Counted from the stretch's first letter, positions 6,571-14,314 are shown. The stretch is DNA of 17,521 bases from Chloroflexota bacterium (GCA_021777365.1 JAJYDP010000020.1:1-17521), one strand, 5' to 3'. A program made the numbers and translations. Notes: generated by a model from the letters alone, not told the origin.

Positions 6571-7011
6571 TCAGCCCGCCTCGGCGACGGTTCCCGCCTC
6601 CGCCGTCACCTCGTCGAGCGCCGGCGTCGCCTGGAGAGCGTCCACCAGCACGTCCCGTGCCCGGAGCCAGCCTTCGTGCAGCTCGCACAGAGGCTCGCCC
6701 GAGATGAGCCCGCACTTCTTCCCCTCGTGCAGGACGCACGCGTCCGGGACGGTGGGGCCCTCGATCGCCTCGATCACCCCGAGGAGTGACGGGGGCACGG
6801 CGGGCCGCGCGTACAGGTAGCCGCCCGACGGGCCCGAGCCGGAGTAGACCCAGCCGGCGCGCACGAACGCCGACATCGCCTGGCCGATGAACCCCGGCGT
6901 GGTGGCCACGGCCTCGGCCAGGGCGCTCGCGGTCCAGACCCTCTGTTCCCGTGCCAGCAGTTTCAGTGCCTTGAGACCGAGATCGGTCCGCCGGCTGATG
7001 GCAAGTCTCAC
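6571..7011 (-). CDS. Rrf2-family regulator with Fe-S-type cysteines
   Basis: The protein is 146 residues. The N-terminal winged helix (residues 1-80) has the Rrf2 hallmark pattern: MRLAISRRTDLGLKALKLLA, then a recognition helix and a GPSGGYLYARP wing. Three cysteines, C92, C100 and C109, lie in the place where IscR and NsrR hold their Fe-S cluster, with the spacing Cx7Cx8C. A redox-, iron- or NO-sensitive cluster is therefore likely. The GTG at 7011 gives the standard Rrf2 start and has GGGGGA about 9 nt upstream. It is 79 bp downstream of the hydrogenase cytochrome gene on the same strand, so it may be the last gene of the operon or have its own promoter. Autoregulation of the hydrogenase is inference. 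Confidence 0.9.
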   Translation of the reverse strand: MRLAISRRTDLGLKALKLLAREQRVWTASALAEAVATTPGFIGQAMSAFVRAGWVYSGSGPSGGYLYARPAVPPSLLGVIEAIEGPTVPDACVLHEGKKCGLISGEPLCELHEGWLRARDVLVDALQATPALDEVTAEAGTVAEAG

Positions 7012-7090
7012 GGCCGGAATGTCCCCCAGGATGAGCCTCGCGGCAAAGTCCCGAATGGCCCCTTTGCTCGGTGGCGCGATGGCGCGGTCG

Positions 7091-7900
7091 TCAGCGGAGC
7101 ATCTCCTCCAGCTCGATCCCGCCGTCGCGGGCCGCGGCCACGTCCCGGCGGGTAGCGAACTTGAATCCCGAGAAGATGCTGGACATCAGGCCGTTCTTCT
7201 CGACGTGGTCCACCAGGAGCGCCGAGTAGACGTGGTGGATCATGAAGGCGAGGATCATCCACATCACCACGTGGTGGATGACCCGGACCATCTGGACGCC
7301 CAGCCCGTTGGCGATCCACCCGAAGAGCGTCACCACCACCGGGTTCCCGTGCTGCGCCTCCAGTGCGAACCCGGTGAGCGTCTGCACCAGGAAGAGGAAG
7401 AACACCACCATGTAGGTCGCCGCGGCCAGCGCGTTGTGGCCCAGGATCCCCGGCAGCTCGCGGCGGATGAACAGGTACCAGCCGGTCTGGGAGCGGAATT
7501 CGTTGAGGTGCTTTCGGTTGGTGGGGATGAACGCCCGCCACTGGGCGAAGCGGTTCCCCCGGAATAGCCAGTACGTCCGCACGATGCCGGAGCAGACGAA
7601 GACATACGCGGTCAGCATGTGGACGAACCTGATGATCCCCATCGTGGCGCCCGTCTCCGGGATCAGGAACGGGTCCGCGATGTAGCCGCCGGTGAAGCTC
7701 AGGATGATCACGCAGGCAACCGTCACCCAGTGCGTGATCCTGACCGGAACCTCCCAGACATAGACCCGGACGCGCTGCCAGGGATGCGCCGAGAGGAGCA
7801 GCTCGTGTTCGGGCGTGACGGCGTCGAACGGGTGCACGTCCGGCGATGCCGCGGGCGCGACGGATGCGGCGCCGGTGCCGGGAACGGCCGAAGTCTCCAT
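7091..7900 (-). CDS. cybH: [NiFe]-hydrogenase b-type cytochrome subunit
   Basis: The 269-residue membrane protein belongs to the HupC/HyaC (CybH) family. The family opening is present at residues 47-58 (YVWEVPVRITHW), after an N-terminal extension of about 45 residues. Four helices are seen near 56-76, 90-108, 156-180 and 205-228. Likely haem b ligands are H57, H94, and the HH pairs 209/210 and 222/223. It anchors the hydrogenase dimer and passes electrons from the small subunit to the quinone pool. GGAGGG lies 5 nt before the ATG, and only 10 bp separate it from the large-subunit stop, so this is one operon. The N-terminal extension is Ala/Pro-rich and not typical of the family. Confidence 0.92.
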   Translation of the reverse strand: METSAVPGTGAASVAPAASPDVHPFDAVTPEHELLLSAHPWQRVRVYVWEVPVRITHWVTVACVIILSFTGGYIADPFLIPETGATMGIIRFVHMLTAYVFVCSGIVRTYWLFRGNRFAQWRAFIPTNRKHLNEFRSQTGWYLFIRRELPGILGHNALAAATYMVVFFLFLVQTLTGFALEAQHGNPVVVTLFGWIANGLGVQMVRVIHHVVMWMILAFMIHHVYSALLVDHVEKNGLMSSIFSGFKFATRRDVAAARDGGIELEEMLR

Positions 7901-7910
7901 GGTGTCCCTC

Positions 7911-9620
7911 CTACACCACGTCGATGAGGGTGGACGTGCCGCTCGCGGGATCGTGGACGTGGACCGCGCAGGCCAGGCACGGGTCGAACGAATGGACGGT
8001 GCGAAGGATCTCGACCGGCCGCGTCGGGTCGACCAGCGGCGTCCCGACGAGCGCCTGCTCCCAGGCGCCCCGGTTTCCCTGCCCGTCCCTCGGAGACCCG
8101 TTCCAGGTGCTGGGCACCACGAGCTGGTAGTTGGTGATGGCCTCGTTGTCGATCACCACCCAGTGGCCCAGCGAGCCACGCGGCGCCTCCTCCATCCCGT
8201 AGCCCTCGGCGTGCTTCGGCCAGCTGCTCGGGTTCCAGAGTGCGACGTCGGCGATCGCGAGGTCGCCGGACTTGATGTTGTTCTCCAGGTCGGTCAGCCA
8301 GTTGCCCAGCTGGGCGACGATCACGCTGGTCTCGACCGCCCGGGCCGCCACGCGGCCCAGCGTGCTGAAGAGCGCGGTGGCGGGCACGTTGAGCGTGGTC
8401 AGGACGTTGTCCACGGCCTGTTTCACGTCGGGGTGGCCGGACGCGTACGCCACCAGCATGCGGGCCAGCGGTCCGACCTCCATGGGCTGGTTCTCGTAGC
8501 GGGGGGCCTTGAGCCAGCTGTACTTGTCCGAGCCCTCCAGCGATTCGTAGGGCGGCTGAGGGCCGGTGTACTTCGGGTTGGTCTCGCCCTTCCAGGGATG
8601 GAGCGGGGTCGCGTCGCCTTCCGTGTACGTGTACCAGGAGTGGGCCACGTTCTCGGCCACGCTCGCCTGGTCCACCCCCAGGACCTTCGAGAGGTCACGG
8701 CCCATGATCCGGCCGCGTGGCAGATAGGAGGTGCGCGGATCGTTGGGATCGCCCTGCGGGAACTCCCCGTAGGACATGTAGTTGCCGATCCCCTGGCCGT
8801 AGCCTGCCCAGTCCTTGTAGAACCCGGCCACCGCCAGCACGTCCGGGATGTAGACCTGGTCCACGAACGTCTTCGCCTGGGCGATCAGCTCGGCGATCTC
8901 GGATGAGCGGCGCACGGTGAACGCCGTCGGCGAGTTCAGGTCGACCGCCAGCGCCATCCCGCCCACCACGTACGTCTGGGGATGCGGGTTCTTGCCGCCC
9001 AGCAGGGCGTGGATCCGGATCACCTGGCGCTGCCAGTCCAGCGCCTCCAGGTAGTGGGCCACCGCCAGCAGGTTGGCCTCCGGCGGCAGCTTGTACGCCG
9101 GGTGTCCCCAGTACCCGTTGGCGAACGGGCCCAGCTGCCCGCTGGCAACGAACGCCTTGAGCCGATCCTGGATCCCCTTGAAGTACGTGGCGCTCGAGAG
9201 CGGCCACTCGCTGATCGACTGCGCCAGGCTGCTCGTCTTCGCCGGGTCGGCCGATAGCGCCGAGACGACGTCCACCCAGTCGAGCGCGTGCAGGTGATAG
9301 AAGTGGATGACGTGGTCCTGCACGTACTGGGTGCCCGCGATCAGATTGCGGATGATCCGGGCGTTGGTGGGGATGGTCATCCCCAGCGCGTTCTCCACGG
9401 CCCGGACGGACGCCAGGGCGTGCACGGTGGTGCACACGCCGCATGCCCGCTGCGCGAAGACCCATGCGTCGCGCGGATCCCGTCCCTTCAGGATGAGCTC
9501 CATGCCGCGGAACATGGTGCCGGTGCTCCAGGCATCGGTGACGATGCCGTTCGCGACCTCGACCTCGATGCGGAGGTGACCCTCGATCCGGGTGATCGGA
9601 TCGACCACGATGCGCGCCAT
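7911..9620 (-). CDS. hyaB: [NiFe]-hydrogenase large (catalytic) subunit, group 1 type
   Basis: The protein is 569 residues and carries both Ni-binding motifs: RACGVCTTVH (C60, C63) and DPCLACAVH (C548, C551) near the C-terminus. It oxidises H2 at the NiFe(CN)2CO site. The tail after H554 (15 residues, VHDPASGTSTLIDVV) is the peptide that a maturation endopeptidase removes after nickel insertion; no such protease lies in this window. Length and motifs agree with a full, active enzyme. AAGGAGG inside the last codons of the small-subunit gene serves as ribosome binding site, and 3 bp separate the two genes. The enzyme lies outside the membrane by partnering the Tat-exported small subunit. The DPCLACAVH ending fits group 1 (uptake) enzymes; the exact subgroup needs phylogeny. 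Confidence 0.97.
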   Translation of the reverse strand: MARIVVDPITRIEGHLRIEVEVANGIVTDAWSTGTMFRGMELILKGRDPRDAWVFAQRACGVCTTVHALASVRAVENALGMTIPTNARIIRNLIAGTQYVQDHVIHFYHLHALDWVDVVSALSADPAKTSSLAQSISEWPLSSATYFKGIQDRLKAFVASGQLGPFANGYWGHPAYKLPPEANLLAVAHYLEALDWQRQVIRIHALLGGKNPHPQTYVVGGMALAVDLNSPTAFTVRRSSEIAELIAQAKTFVDQVYIPDVLAVAGFYKDWAGYGQGIGNYMSYGEFPQGDPNDPRTSYLPRGRIMGRDLSKVLGVDQASVAENVAHSWYTYTEGDATPLHPWKGETNPKYTGPQPPYESLEGSDKYSWLKAPRYENQPMEVGPLARMLVAYASGHPDVKQAVDNVLTTLNVPATALFSTLGRVAARAVETSVIVAQLGNWLTDLENNIKSGDLAIADVALWNPSSWPKHAEGYGMEEAPRGSLGHWVVIDNEAITNYQLVVPSTWNGSPRDGQGNRGAWEQALVGTPLVDPTRPVEILRTVHSFDPCLACAVHVHDPASGTSTLIDVV

Positions 9621-9623
9621 GGC

Positions 9624-10844
9624 TCAGGACACCTCCTTGCCCTGGGATTGCGGAGCGGCGCTGCCGGTCGGGGGCACCGGCGGCCCGCCGGGCGGCGTCG
9701 CCGGTGGCGCGCCGTGCCCCCCGTTCCCGCCCTCGGGCGGCTCGAGAGGCTCGACGGTCGGCACGATCTCGTGACCATCCGACGAGTGCGCCCGCGCGTA
9801 GCTGGCCACACCGTGCAGGACGGTCAATCCGCTCACGACACCGACGAGCCCCAGCCCCACCTGGTCGGCGGTGACGTCCACAGCGAACCCGGGCGGGTTC
9901 GTCAGGCGCCGGTAGAAGGGGCTCATCTGGTCCCAGAAGGCCGGCATGGTGCAGCCGACGCAGCCGTGGCCCGACTTCACCGGCCAGCTGGTCCGGTCGT
10001 TGAAGCGGGCCGTGGGGCAGTTGGCGAACGTCTCCGGGCCCTTGCAGCCCATCTTGTAGAGGCACCATCCCTGGCGATGCCCCTGGTCGCCCCAGGCCAG
10101 GACGTACTCGCCGGCATCGAAGTGGGCGCGCCGCTCGCACTGGTCGTGGAGGAGTTGCCCGTAGGCGAAGAGTGGGCGGCCCATGCTGTCGGTGGCGGGG
10201 AACGAGTTGAAGGTCAGGTAGTACACGATGGTGGCGGTCAGGTTCTGCACGTTCATGGGGCAGCCCGGCAGGTTGATCACCGTCGCGTTGGGGACGAACT
10301 GGGAGACGCCGATGGCGCCGGTGGGTCCGCCGTTCGCTCCCGGCAGCCCGCCGTCGAAGGCGCAGGTCCCCACCGCGATGGTGGCCAGCGCGTTGCCGCA
10401 GACCTGCTGGACGATGGACTGGAACGACTGGCCGCCGATGGCGCAGTAGACGCCGTTGTCGGCCAGCGGGATCGCGCCTTCCACCACGGCGATGTAGCCC
10501 TTGGGGTAGGCGGCCATGGTGTCCGTGCGGGACTTCTCGGCCGCCGTCCCGGCGGGGGCCATGATCGTCTCGTGGTAGTTCACCGAGAGCGTGTCGAGGA
10601 TGATCTCGGCGGCGGTGGGATGGGACGCGCGCAGGAACCCCTCGGTGTTGCCGGCGCAGTCCTGGCCCTCCAGCCAGATGAGCGGGATCCGCGGGGCGGT
10701 GGCCAGGGCGCGCGCGATCCGCGGCCCGAACGAAGGTGGCAAGGCGAGCACCGCCGCCATTCCGCTGCAGAACTTCAGGAACGTGCGTCGGGAGACGCCG
10801 CGTTCCACGAGCAGCTTCTGGAGGCTCCAGGGTTCCGGCTCCAT
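9624..10844 (-). CDS. hyaA: [NiFe]-hydrogenase small subunit with altered proximal cluster ligand
   Basis: The protein is 406 residues. ATG 10844 follows GGGAGGA by about six bases. SRRTFLKF (residues 18-25) is a Tat signal, so the dimer is exported folded. Proximal-cluster ligands are C63, C161 (GTCAFDGG) and C195 (LPGCP). The fourth, normally Cys in CxxC, is N66 (DCAGNTEGF). Distal ligands are H233, C236, C261 and C267. Medial-type ligands are C276, C295 and C298, suggesting a [3Fe-4S] cluster. A C-terminal helix (about 328-350, with H344) anchors the protein and meets the cytochrome. It is followed by an unusual Pro/Gly-rich tail to 406. Related enzymes (actinobacterial-type, group 1h) use Asp at the N66 position; Asn is a further change. 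It is the first gene of the operon. Confidence 0.96.
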   Translation of the reverse strand: MEPEPWSLQKLLVERGVSRRTFLKFCSGMAAVLALPPSFGPRIARALATAPRIPLIWLEGQDCAGNTEGFLRASHPTAAEIILDTLSVNYHETIMAPAGTAAEKSRTDTMAAYPKGYIAVVEGAIPLADNGVYCAIGGQSFQSIVQQVCGNALATIAVGTCAFDGGLPGANGGPTGAIGVSQFVPNATVINLPGCPMNVQNLTATIVYYLTFNSFPATDSMGRPLFAYGQLLHDQCERRAHFDAGEYVLAWGDQGHRQGWCLYKMGCKGPETFANCPTARFNDRTSWPVKSGHGCVGCTMPAFWDQMSPFYRRLTNPPGFAVDVTADQVGLGLVGVVSGLTVLHGVASYARAHSSDGHEIVPTVEPLEPPEGGNGGHGAPPATPPGGPPVPPTGSAAPQSQGKEVS

Positions 10845-10910
10845 CGGCTTCCTCCCGTATGCAGCTCGGGCGGGGTCCAGCGGCGATGCCGCGCCGCGGG
10901 CCCGCCGCCT

Positions 10911-10924
10911 CGTCACGCCTGACG
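10911..10924. promoter_or_regulatory. Small dyad upstream of the hydrogenase operon
   Basis: CGTCACGCCTGACG (CGTCA-N4-TGACG) is a perfect 5-bp inverted repeat 67 bp upstream of the small-subunit start. The position suits an operator for the Rrf2 regulator or another factor, but the arms are short and this may be chance. Confidence 0.25.
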
Positions 10925-10970
10925 GACCACGGATCGCTTCGTCGCGCGGATGGGTGCGGGGGATCGTGCG

Positions 10971-11030
10971 GCGGCCGGTGCGGGGCACGCGGCCGGTGCG
11001 GGGCACGCGGCCGGTGCGGGGCACGCGGCC
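10971..11030. repeat. Tandem repeat, three identical 18-bp units plus a partial
   Basis: Three identical units of GCGGCCGGTGCGGGGCAC begin at 10971, 10989 and 11007, followed by a 6-bp partial copy and degenerate sequence. The unit is a multiple of three, so it also reads as a repeating hexapeptide in a shadow frame, but no gene is called here. Confidence 0.88.
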
Positions 11031-11510
11031 GATGGCGCGGATCGCACGGCGGACGGCGCGTCTCGCGTGGTCGCTGCTGCTCGGGCCCAACGCCACGCGG
11101 CCGAAGGCCGGGGGGCGCAGCCCTTGACGGCGCGGCGGCGCGTCGAGGCGTGCAGTGATTCCAGGAGGGGCGCCGGTCGGCGCTCCATCGGGGCCCGGGT
11201 GTCGCGACGTGACGCGACGCCGCCCACTCCACGATCCTCCCGCCTCGGGTGCAGCGGGTCGGCCTCCGGCGGCTCAACGGACCTCCGGTGGCCGGCGTCA
11301 ATGCCCCCTGGTCATCGGAGCGTCGCACCGCCCAGCCCGAGGGCGGTAGGGCCGGGGGGCAGGCAGAGGCAGGGTCCGTATGGCCTGCAGCCCCGATGAG
11401 CGCGAGGCGGCACAGGCCACTGCGTCAGAACAGGCGCTTCGGCCATGTCGCATGGCTCTTGACGCACGCTACCGTGTGGGTGCGAGGCAGTGCCCCGCAG
11501 GAGGATGGCG

Positions 11511-12014
11511 ATGCAGACGCTGCCCACAGTGACGCACGAGCACCACGAGCGCCTCTGGCACTACGTGAACCAGCTCAACGTGATGGCCGACTGCCTGAAC
11601 AGTGACTGCCTGGACACCGCCAGGCTCACAGAGCGGCTGCCCGAGCTTCGGGAACTGCATCACGGGCTGACCAGCCAGCTCATCCCACATATGGAGGCGG
11701 TCGAGACCGCGGTCTATCCCACGCTGGAGCGACTCCTCGCCGGCAGCGGGGCCACCGTCCCGATGGCGCGCGAGCACGTCGAGATCCGTCGGCTCATCGA
11801 CGCCCTCGGTGAGTTCGTCGAGCACCCGCAGGCGCACGCGGACCGGGTCGCCGTGCTGGCGCTGCGCCGCGCGATGCTGCGGCTCTACGTGCTCCTCAAG
11901 ACGCATCTCTCCGAAGAGGAGCTGTACCTGCCGATCCTCGAGGACAGGCTGACGCCCGGCCAGGAGGCCGCGCTGGCCAGGGCGCTCGACCACATGGCGA
12001 GCGAGGAGCTGTAG
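11511..12014 (+). CDS. Hemerythrin-like protein with variant ligand set
   Basis: This 167-residue four-helix protein is related to the other hemerythrin in the window and has the same overall layout. ATG 11511 is preferred over ATG 11505, because AGGAGG (11499-11504) is six bases from the former and abuts the latter. Candidate ligands are H9/H11/H12, H60, H89 and H132-x3-E136. By alignment with the 3479-3991 protein, E80 corresponds to V64 and H142 to Y126, so two usual metal ligands are missing or replaced. The His-to-Tyr change points to non-canonical iron chemistry. No signal peptide is present. It is alone in its unit, with a convergent gene downstream. Confidence 0.85.
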   Translation: MQTLPTVTHEHHERLWHYVNQLNVMADCLNSDCLDTARLTERLPELRELHHGLTSQLIPHMEAVETAVYPTLERLLAGSGATVPMAREHVEIRRLIDALGEFVEHPQAHADRVAVLALRRAMLRLYVLLKTHLSEEELYLPILEDRLTPGQEAALARALDHMASEEL

Positions 12015-12028
12015 CTCCGCGCGGTCGG

Positions 12029-12050
12029 GACGCCCGGCAATCGGGCCGTC
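12029..12050. terminator. Short hairpin between convergent genes
   Basis: GACGCCCG (12029-12036) pairs with CGGG and CGTC (12042-12050) around GCAAT with one bulged C, an 8-bp stem. It starts 15 bp after the hemerythrin-like stop and reaches the stop codon of the opposing gene. No T-run. Confidence 0.35.
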
Positions 12051-13071
12051 AGCCCTGGCTCGACGGCGACTGCGGTGTCGGCGTGGGCGTGGGTGCCGCC
12101 GGCTGTGCGCCGCCGCGGCCGCCGAACCAGCCGTGCATCATGGGCCCGTCTCCGATTCCGCCGGGCATCGCGCGGAAGCCGAACCCGAAGCCGAGCTGGC
12201 CGTTCGTCAGCTGCTGATCCAGCCGGTCGAGGATGGTCGTCTCCTGCGTGGACGTGATGGTTCCCTTCGCGACGAGCGCGTCGAGCTCGGTCTTGACCGC
12301 GCTCGTGATCGCCGACGTCACGGTCGAGTAATCCACGCCCTGCTTCTGAGCGATCGTCTTGAGGTCCTGTCCCTGCCGGAGCGAGCTGAGCAGCGACTGC
12401 GTGTCGAGCTTGAGCGCCTTGGCCGCGGCGTTCAGGATGGTCGTCGCGTCTCCGCGGAGCGGCGCGAGGCCCGCGCCGGGTGCGCCTGCGCCGGGTCCCC
12501 CGGCGAACGGGCGGTCTCCGCCGGCGAACGGGCCGAACCCGAAGCCGAACCGGCCGGCCGCGCACGGTGACGTGTCGTTCGACAGCGCGCTCTTCAGCTG
12601 GTTCGCCTGGTCCTGGGTGAGCTTGCCCTGCTGGACCAGCTGGTCGATGGTGTCACCCGCCGCGCCGGTGATCGCCTGCTGCAGGGTCTGCACCGAGACG
12701 TTGAGGCGCGAGGCCAGGTTCGAGAGCATCGTCTGGCAGGCCTGCGACCCGATTCCGGGTCGCGGCGTGGGAGTGGGCGTGGCGGTCTGCGACGTCGAGG
12801 TGCCGCCTGCGGTGCCCGCCGTCAATGTGACGGACGGTCGGTTCGGCGCGCTGAGCGCGACGGCGCTCACCAGCGCGAGCAGCACGAAGGCCGCGCCGAC
12901 GCCGACGATGACCGAGAGGCGCCGCCGTTCCCGCGCAGGATTCACGACCACGGGCGAGACGGGCTCCGTGTACTGCCAGGTGACGGGCCCGGGTGTCGGC
13001 GGGACCGCGCCATCGGGCGCCGGCTGCCCCTGGGTCTCCGGGAGATGGGGATGTTCGGTGGGATCAGGCAT
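12049..13071 (-). CDS. Membrane-anchored protein with duplicated helical module and F/G-rich tracts
   Basis: The protein is 340 residues. A Pro-rich cytoplasmic N-terminus (1-48) and a positive RERRR stretch are followed by one transmembrane helix (about 52-74), so the rest is probably outside the cell. A Thr/Pro linker leads to two related helical modules (about 113-163 and 209-288), each ending in a Gly-x-Ile/Leu-Thr-x-x-Gln pattern (GKLTQDQANQLKSAL; GTITSTQETTILDRL). Each module is followed by a tract of Phe-Gly repeats (174-183 and 294-299). Cys112 and Cys170 may form a disulfide. ATG 13071 follows GGAG by eight bases; an in-frame ATG at 13104 is a possible alternative. I do not recognise the family with certainty; sequence alone does not give a function. 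Confidence 0.8.
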   Translation of the reverse strand: MPDPTEHPHLPETQGQPAPDGAVPPTPGPVTWQYTEPVSPVVVNPARERRRLSVIVGVGAAFVLLALVSAVALSAPNRPSVTLTAGTAGGTSTSQTATPTPTPRPGIGSQACQTMLSNLASRLNVSVQTLQQAITGAAGDTIDQLVQQGKLTQDQANQLKSALSNDTSPCAAGRFGFGFGPFAGGDRPFAGGPGAGAPGAGLAPLRGDATTILNAAAKALKLDTQSLLSSLRQGQDLKTIAQKQGVDYSTVTSAITSAVKTELDALVAKGTITSTQETTILDRLDQQLTNGQLGFGFGFRAMPGGIGDGPMMHGWFGGRGGAQPAAPTPTPTPQSPSSQG

Positions 13072-13154
13072 GTCGGTACTCCGGTTCCACGTGGGCGCTG
13101 CCATTCTGCCGGACGTTCCTTTCAAGGTCCTGAAAACCCGGACGCGGCGACCCG

Positions 13155-13183
13155 TTCCAGCAGCCGGAACACGCGCGTAGCAT
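13155..13183 (+). promoter_or_regulatory. Weak candidate promoter of the LLM oxidoreductase
   Basis: TAGCAT (13178-13183) could be a -10 element with TTCCAG (13155-13160) 17 bp upstream, the latter a poor match. Similar TAGCGT and TACCGT hexamers occur upstream of the genes at 1863 and 11511. The region 13153-13169 also holds GTTCC-N7-GGAAC. Confidence 0.25.
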
Positions 13184-13232
13184 CGCCGATAGCGCAACCG
13201 CGTGGAACCTGCTCCCGACGGGAGGTGTCGCC

Positions 13233-14174
13233 GTGCGCCCGTTCCGCTTCCTCGCCGACGTCTCCGCCATCGCCGACGCCGCCCACCTGGCCGCCGCGGC
13301 GCACCGGGCCGAGGCCGCCGGCTATCACGTCCTGGTCCTGGGGGACCACCTGCTGGAACAGCTCGCGCCGATACCGGCCATGGCCGCCATCGCCGCGGTG
13401 ACGGAGCGCGTCCGGATCGGCACGTTCGTGCTGAACAACGATCTGCGCCACCCGGCGGTGCTGGCCCAGGACCTCGCCACGCTCGACCTGCTGAGCGGCG
13501 GGCGTCTCGACATCGGCATCGGGGCCGGCTGGAACGAGTCCGAGTACGCCGCGATCGGGCTGGCGTTCGACCCGCCCGGCATCCGGGTGGCGCGCATGGC
13601 CGAGGGGATCTCGGTCCTGAAGGGCTGCTTCGCCGACGGTCCCTTCTCGTTCCGCGGCACCTACTACACGGTCACCGGGCTGGACGGCCAGCCCAAGCCG
13701 GTCCAGCGTCCGCACCCGCCCTTCCTGGTCGGTGGAGGCGGGCGGCGGGTTCTCGAGATCGCCGCCCGGGAGGCCGCCATCGTCGGGCTGGCGCCCAGGG
13801 CCGTGAGCGTCGCGAACCGCGTGGTCACCGACTCGCTGGCGCCCGCCGTGGCGGACCGGATCGCCTGGGTCCGCGAGGTTGCAGGCGCTCGCTTCGACGA
13901 GCTGGACCTCAATGTCTATCCCGCTGTCGGGCGCCTGACGGTGACCGCTCACGCCCGGCGCGAGGCGACCGAGCTGGCCGCCCGGCTGGCGAACCGATAC
14001 GGGGAGGAGGTCACGCCGGACGAGCTGCTCGAGTCCCCGTTCGTCCTCATCGGATCGGTGGCCGGGCTCGCGGAGAAACTGGTCTCACTCCGGGAGCGCT
14101 TCGGCATCAACTCGGTGACCGTCTTCGATGCCGACGCGTTCGCGCCGGTGGTCGAGCGGCTGGCGGGGACGTAG
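13233..14174 (+). CDS. LLM-class F420-dependent oxidoreductase, MSMEG_2516-like
   Basis: The protein is 313 residues. GTG 13233 follows GGGAGGTG with good spacing. It has the luciferase-like TIM-barrel signs: an N-terminal strand, LVLGDHLLEQLAPIPAMAA, then VRIGTFVLNNDLRHPAVLAQDLATLDLLSGGRLDIGIGAGW, the conserved LLM core. It ends with the GINSVTVFDADAFAPVV strand near the C-terminus. The overall form matches the LLM family typified by TIGR03621, which usually uses coenzyme F420. Substrate is unknown; no F420 synthesis genes lie in this window. It is divergent from the membrane-anchored protein on the other strand and is a single gene. F420 versus FMN use cannot be read directly from the sequence. 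Confidence 0.9.
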   Translation: MRPFRFLADVSAIADAAHLAAAAHRAEAAGYHVLVLGDHLLEQLAPIPAMAAIAAVTERVRIGTFVLNNDLRHPAVLAQDLATLDLLSGGRLDIGIGAGWNESEYAAIGLAFDPPGIRVARMAEGISVLKGCFADGPFSFRGTYYTVTGLDGQPKPVQRPHPPFLVGGGGRRVLEIAAREAAIVGLAPRAVSVANRVVTDSLAPAVADRIAWVREVAGARFDELDLNVYPAVGRLTVTAHARREATELAARLANRYGEEVTPDELLESPFVLIGSVAGLAEKLVSLRERFGINSVTVFDADAFAPVVERLAGT

Positions 14175-14180
14175 GGCGCA

Positions 14181-14234
14181 CACGCAGGCCCGGCAGCTCA
14201 CGCAGGCCCGGCAGCACACGCAGGCCCGGCACCG
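14181..14234. repeat. Tandem repeat, three 18-bp units
   Basis: Three units of the type CACGCAGGCCCGGCAGCT begin at 14181, 14199 and 14217. The first 15 bases are identical in all three and the last three vary. It begins 7 bp after the LLM stop codon. The remainder of the gap to 14314 shows no gene. Confidence 0.88.
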
Positions 14235-14314
14235 ACTCCGCTGGCGTGGTACAAGGACCGGGCGCGTTCCACCAGCGCCCCGACCGCGGGCCAGCTGCAC
14301 CCGGAGGCTTCGCC

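Larger units (their letters stand above)
10845..11510. other. 666-bp intergenic region upstream of the hydrogenase operon
   Basis: This gap must hold the leftward hydrogenase promoter and the rightward hemerythrin-like gene promoter. Open frames here are low-complexity Arg/Pro-rich and I do not call a gene. It contains a small dyad at 10911-10924 and a tandem repeat at 10971-11030. I do not see a clear -35/-10 pair for the hydrogenase. Confidence 0.5.

Noticed and set aside
9288..10922. 544-residue plus-strand frame opposite the small subunit
   Set aside because: Antisense shadow with no recognisable domain and a start lacking a ribosome binding site.
8695..11328. 877-residue open frame on the minus strand across both hydrogenase subunits
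   Set aside because: It is a shifted frame of the hydrogenase genes, rich in Arg and Pro, while the true frames carry the metal motifs, Tat signal and ribosome binding sites.
11459..11475. TTGACG followed by TACCGT as promoter of the hemerythrin-like gene
   Set aside because: The spacing between the hexamers is only 5 bp, too short for a promoter, and no better pair is visible.
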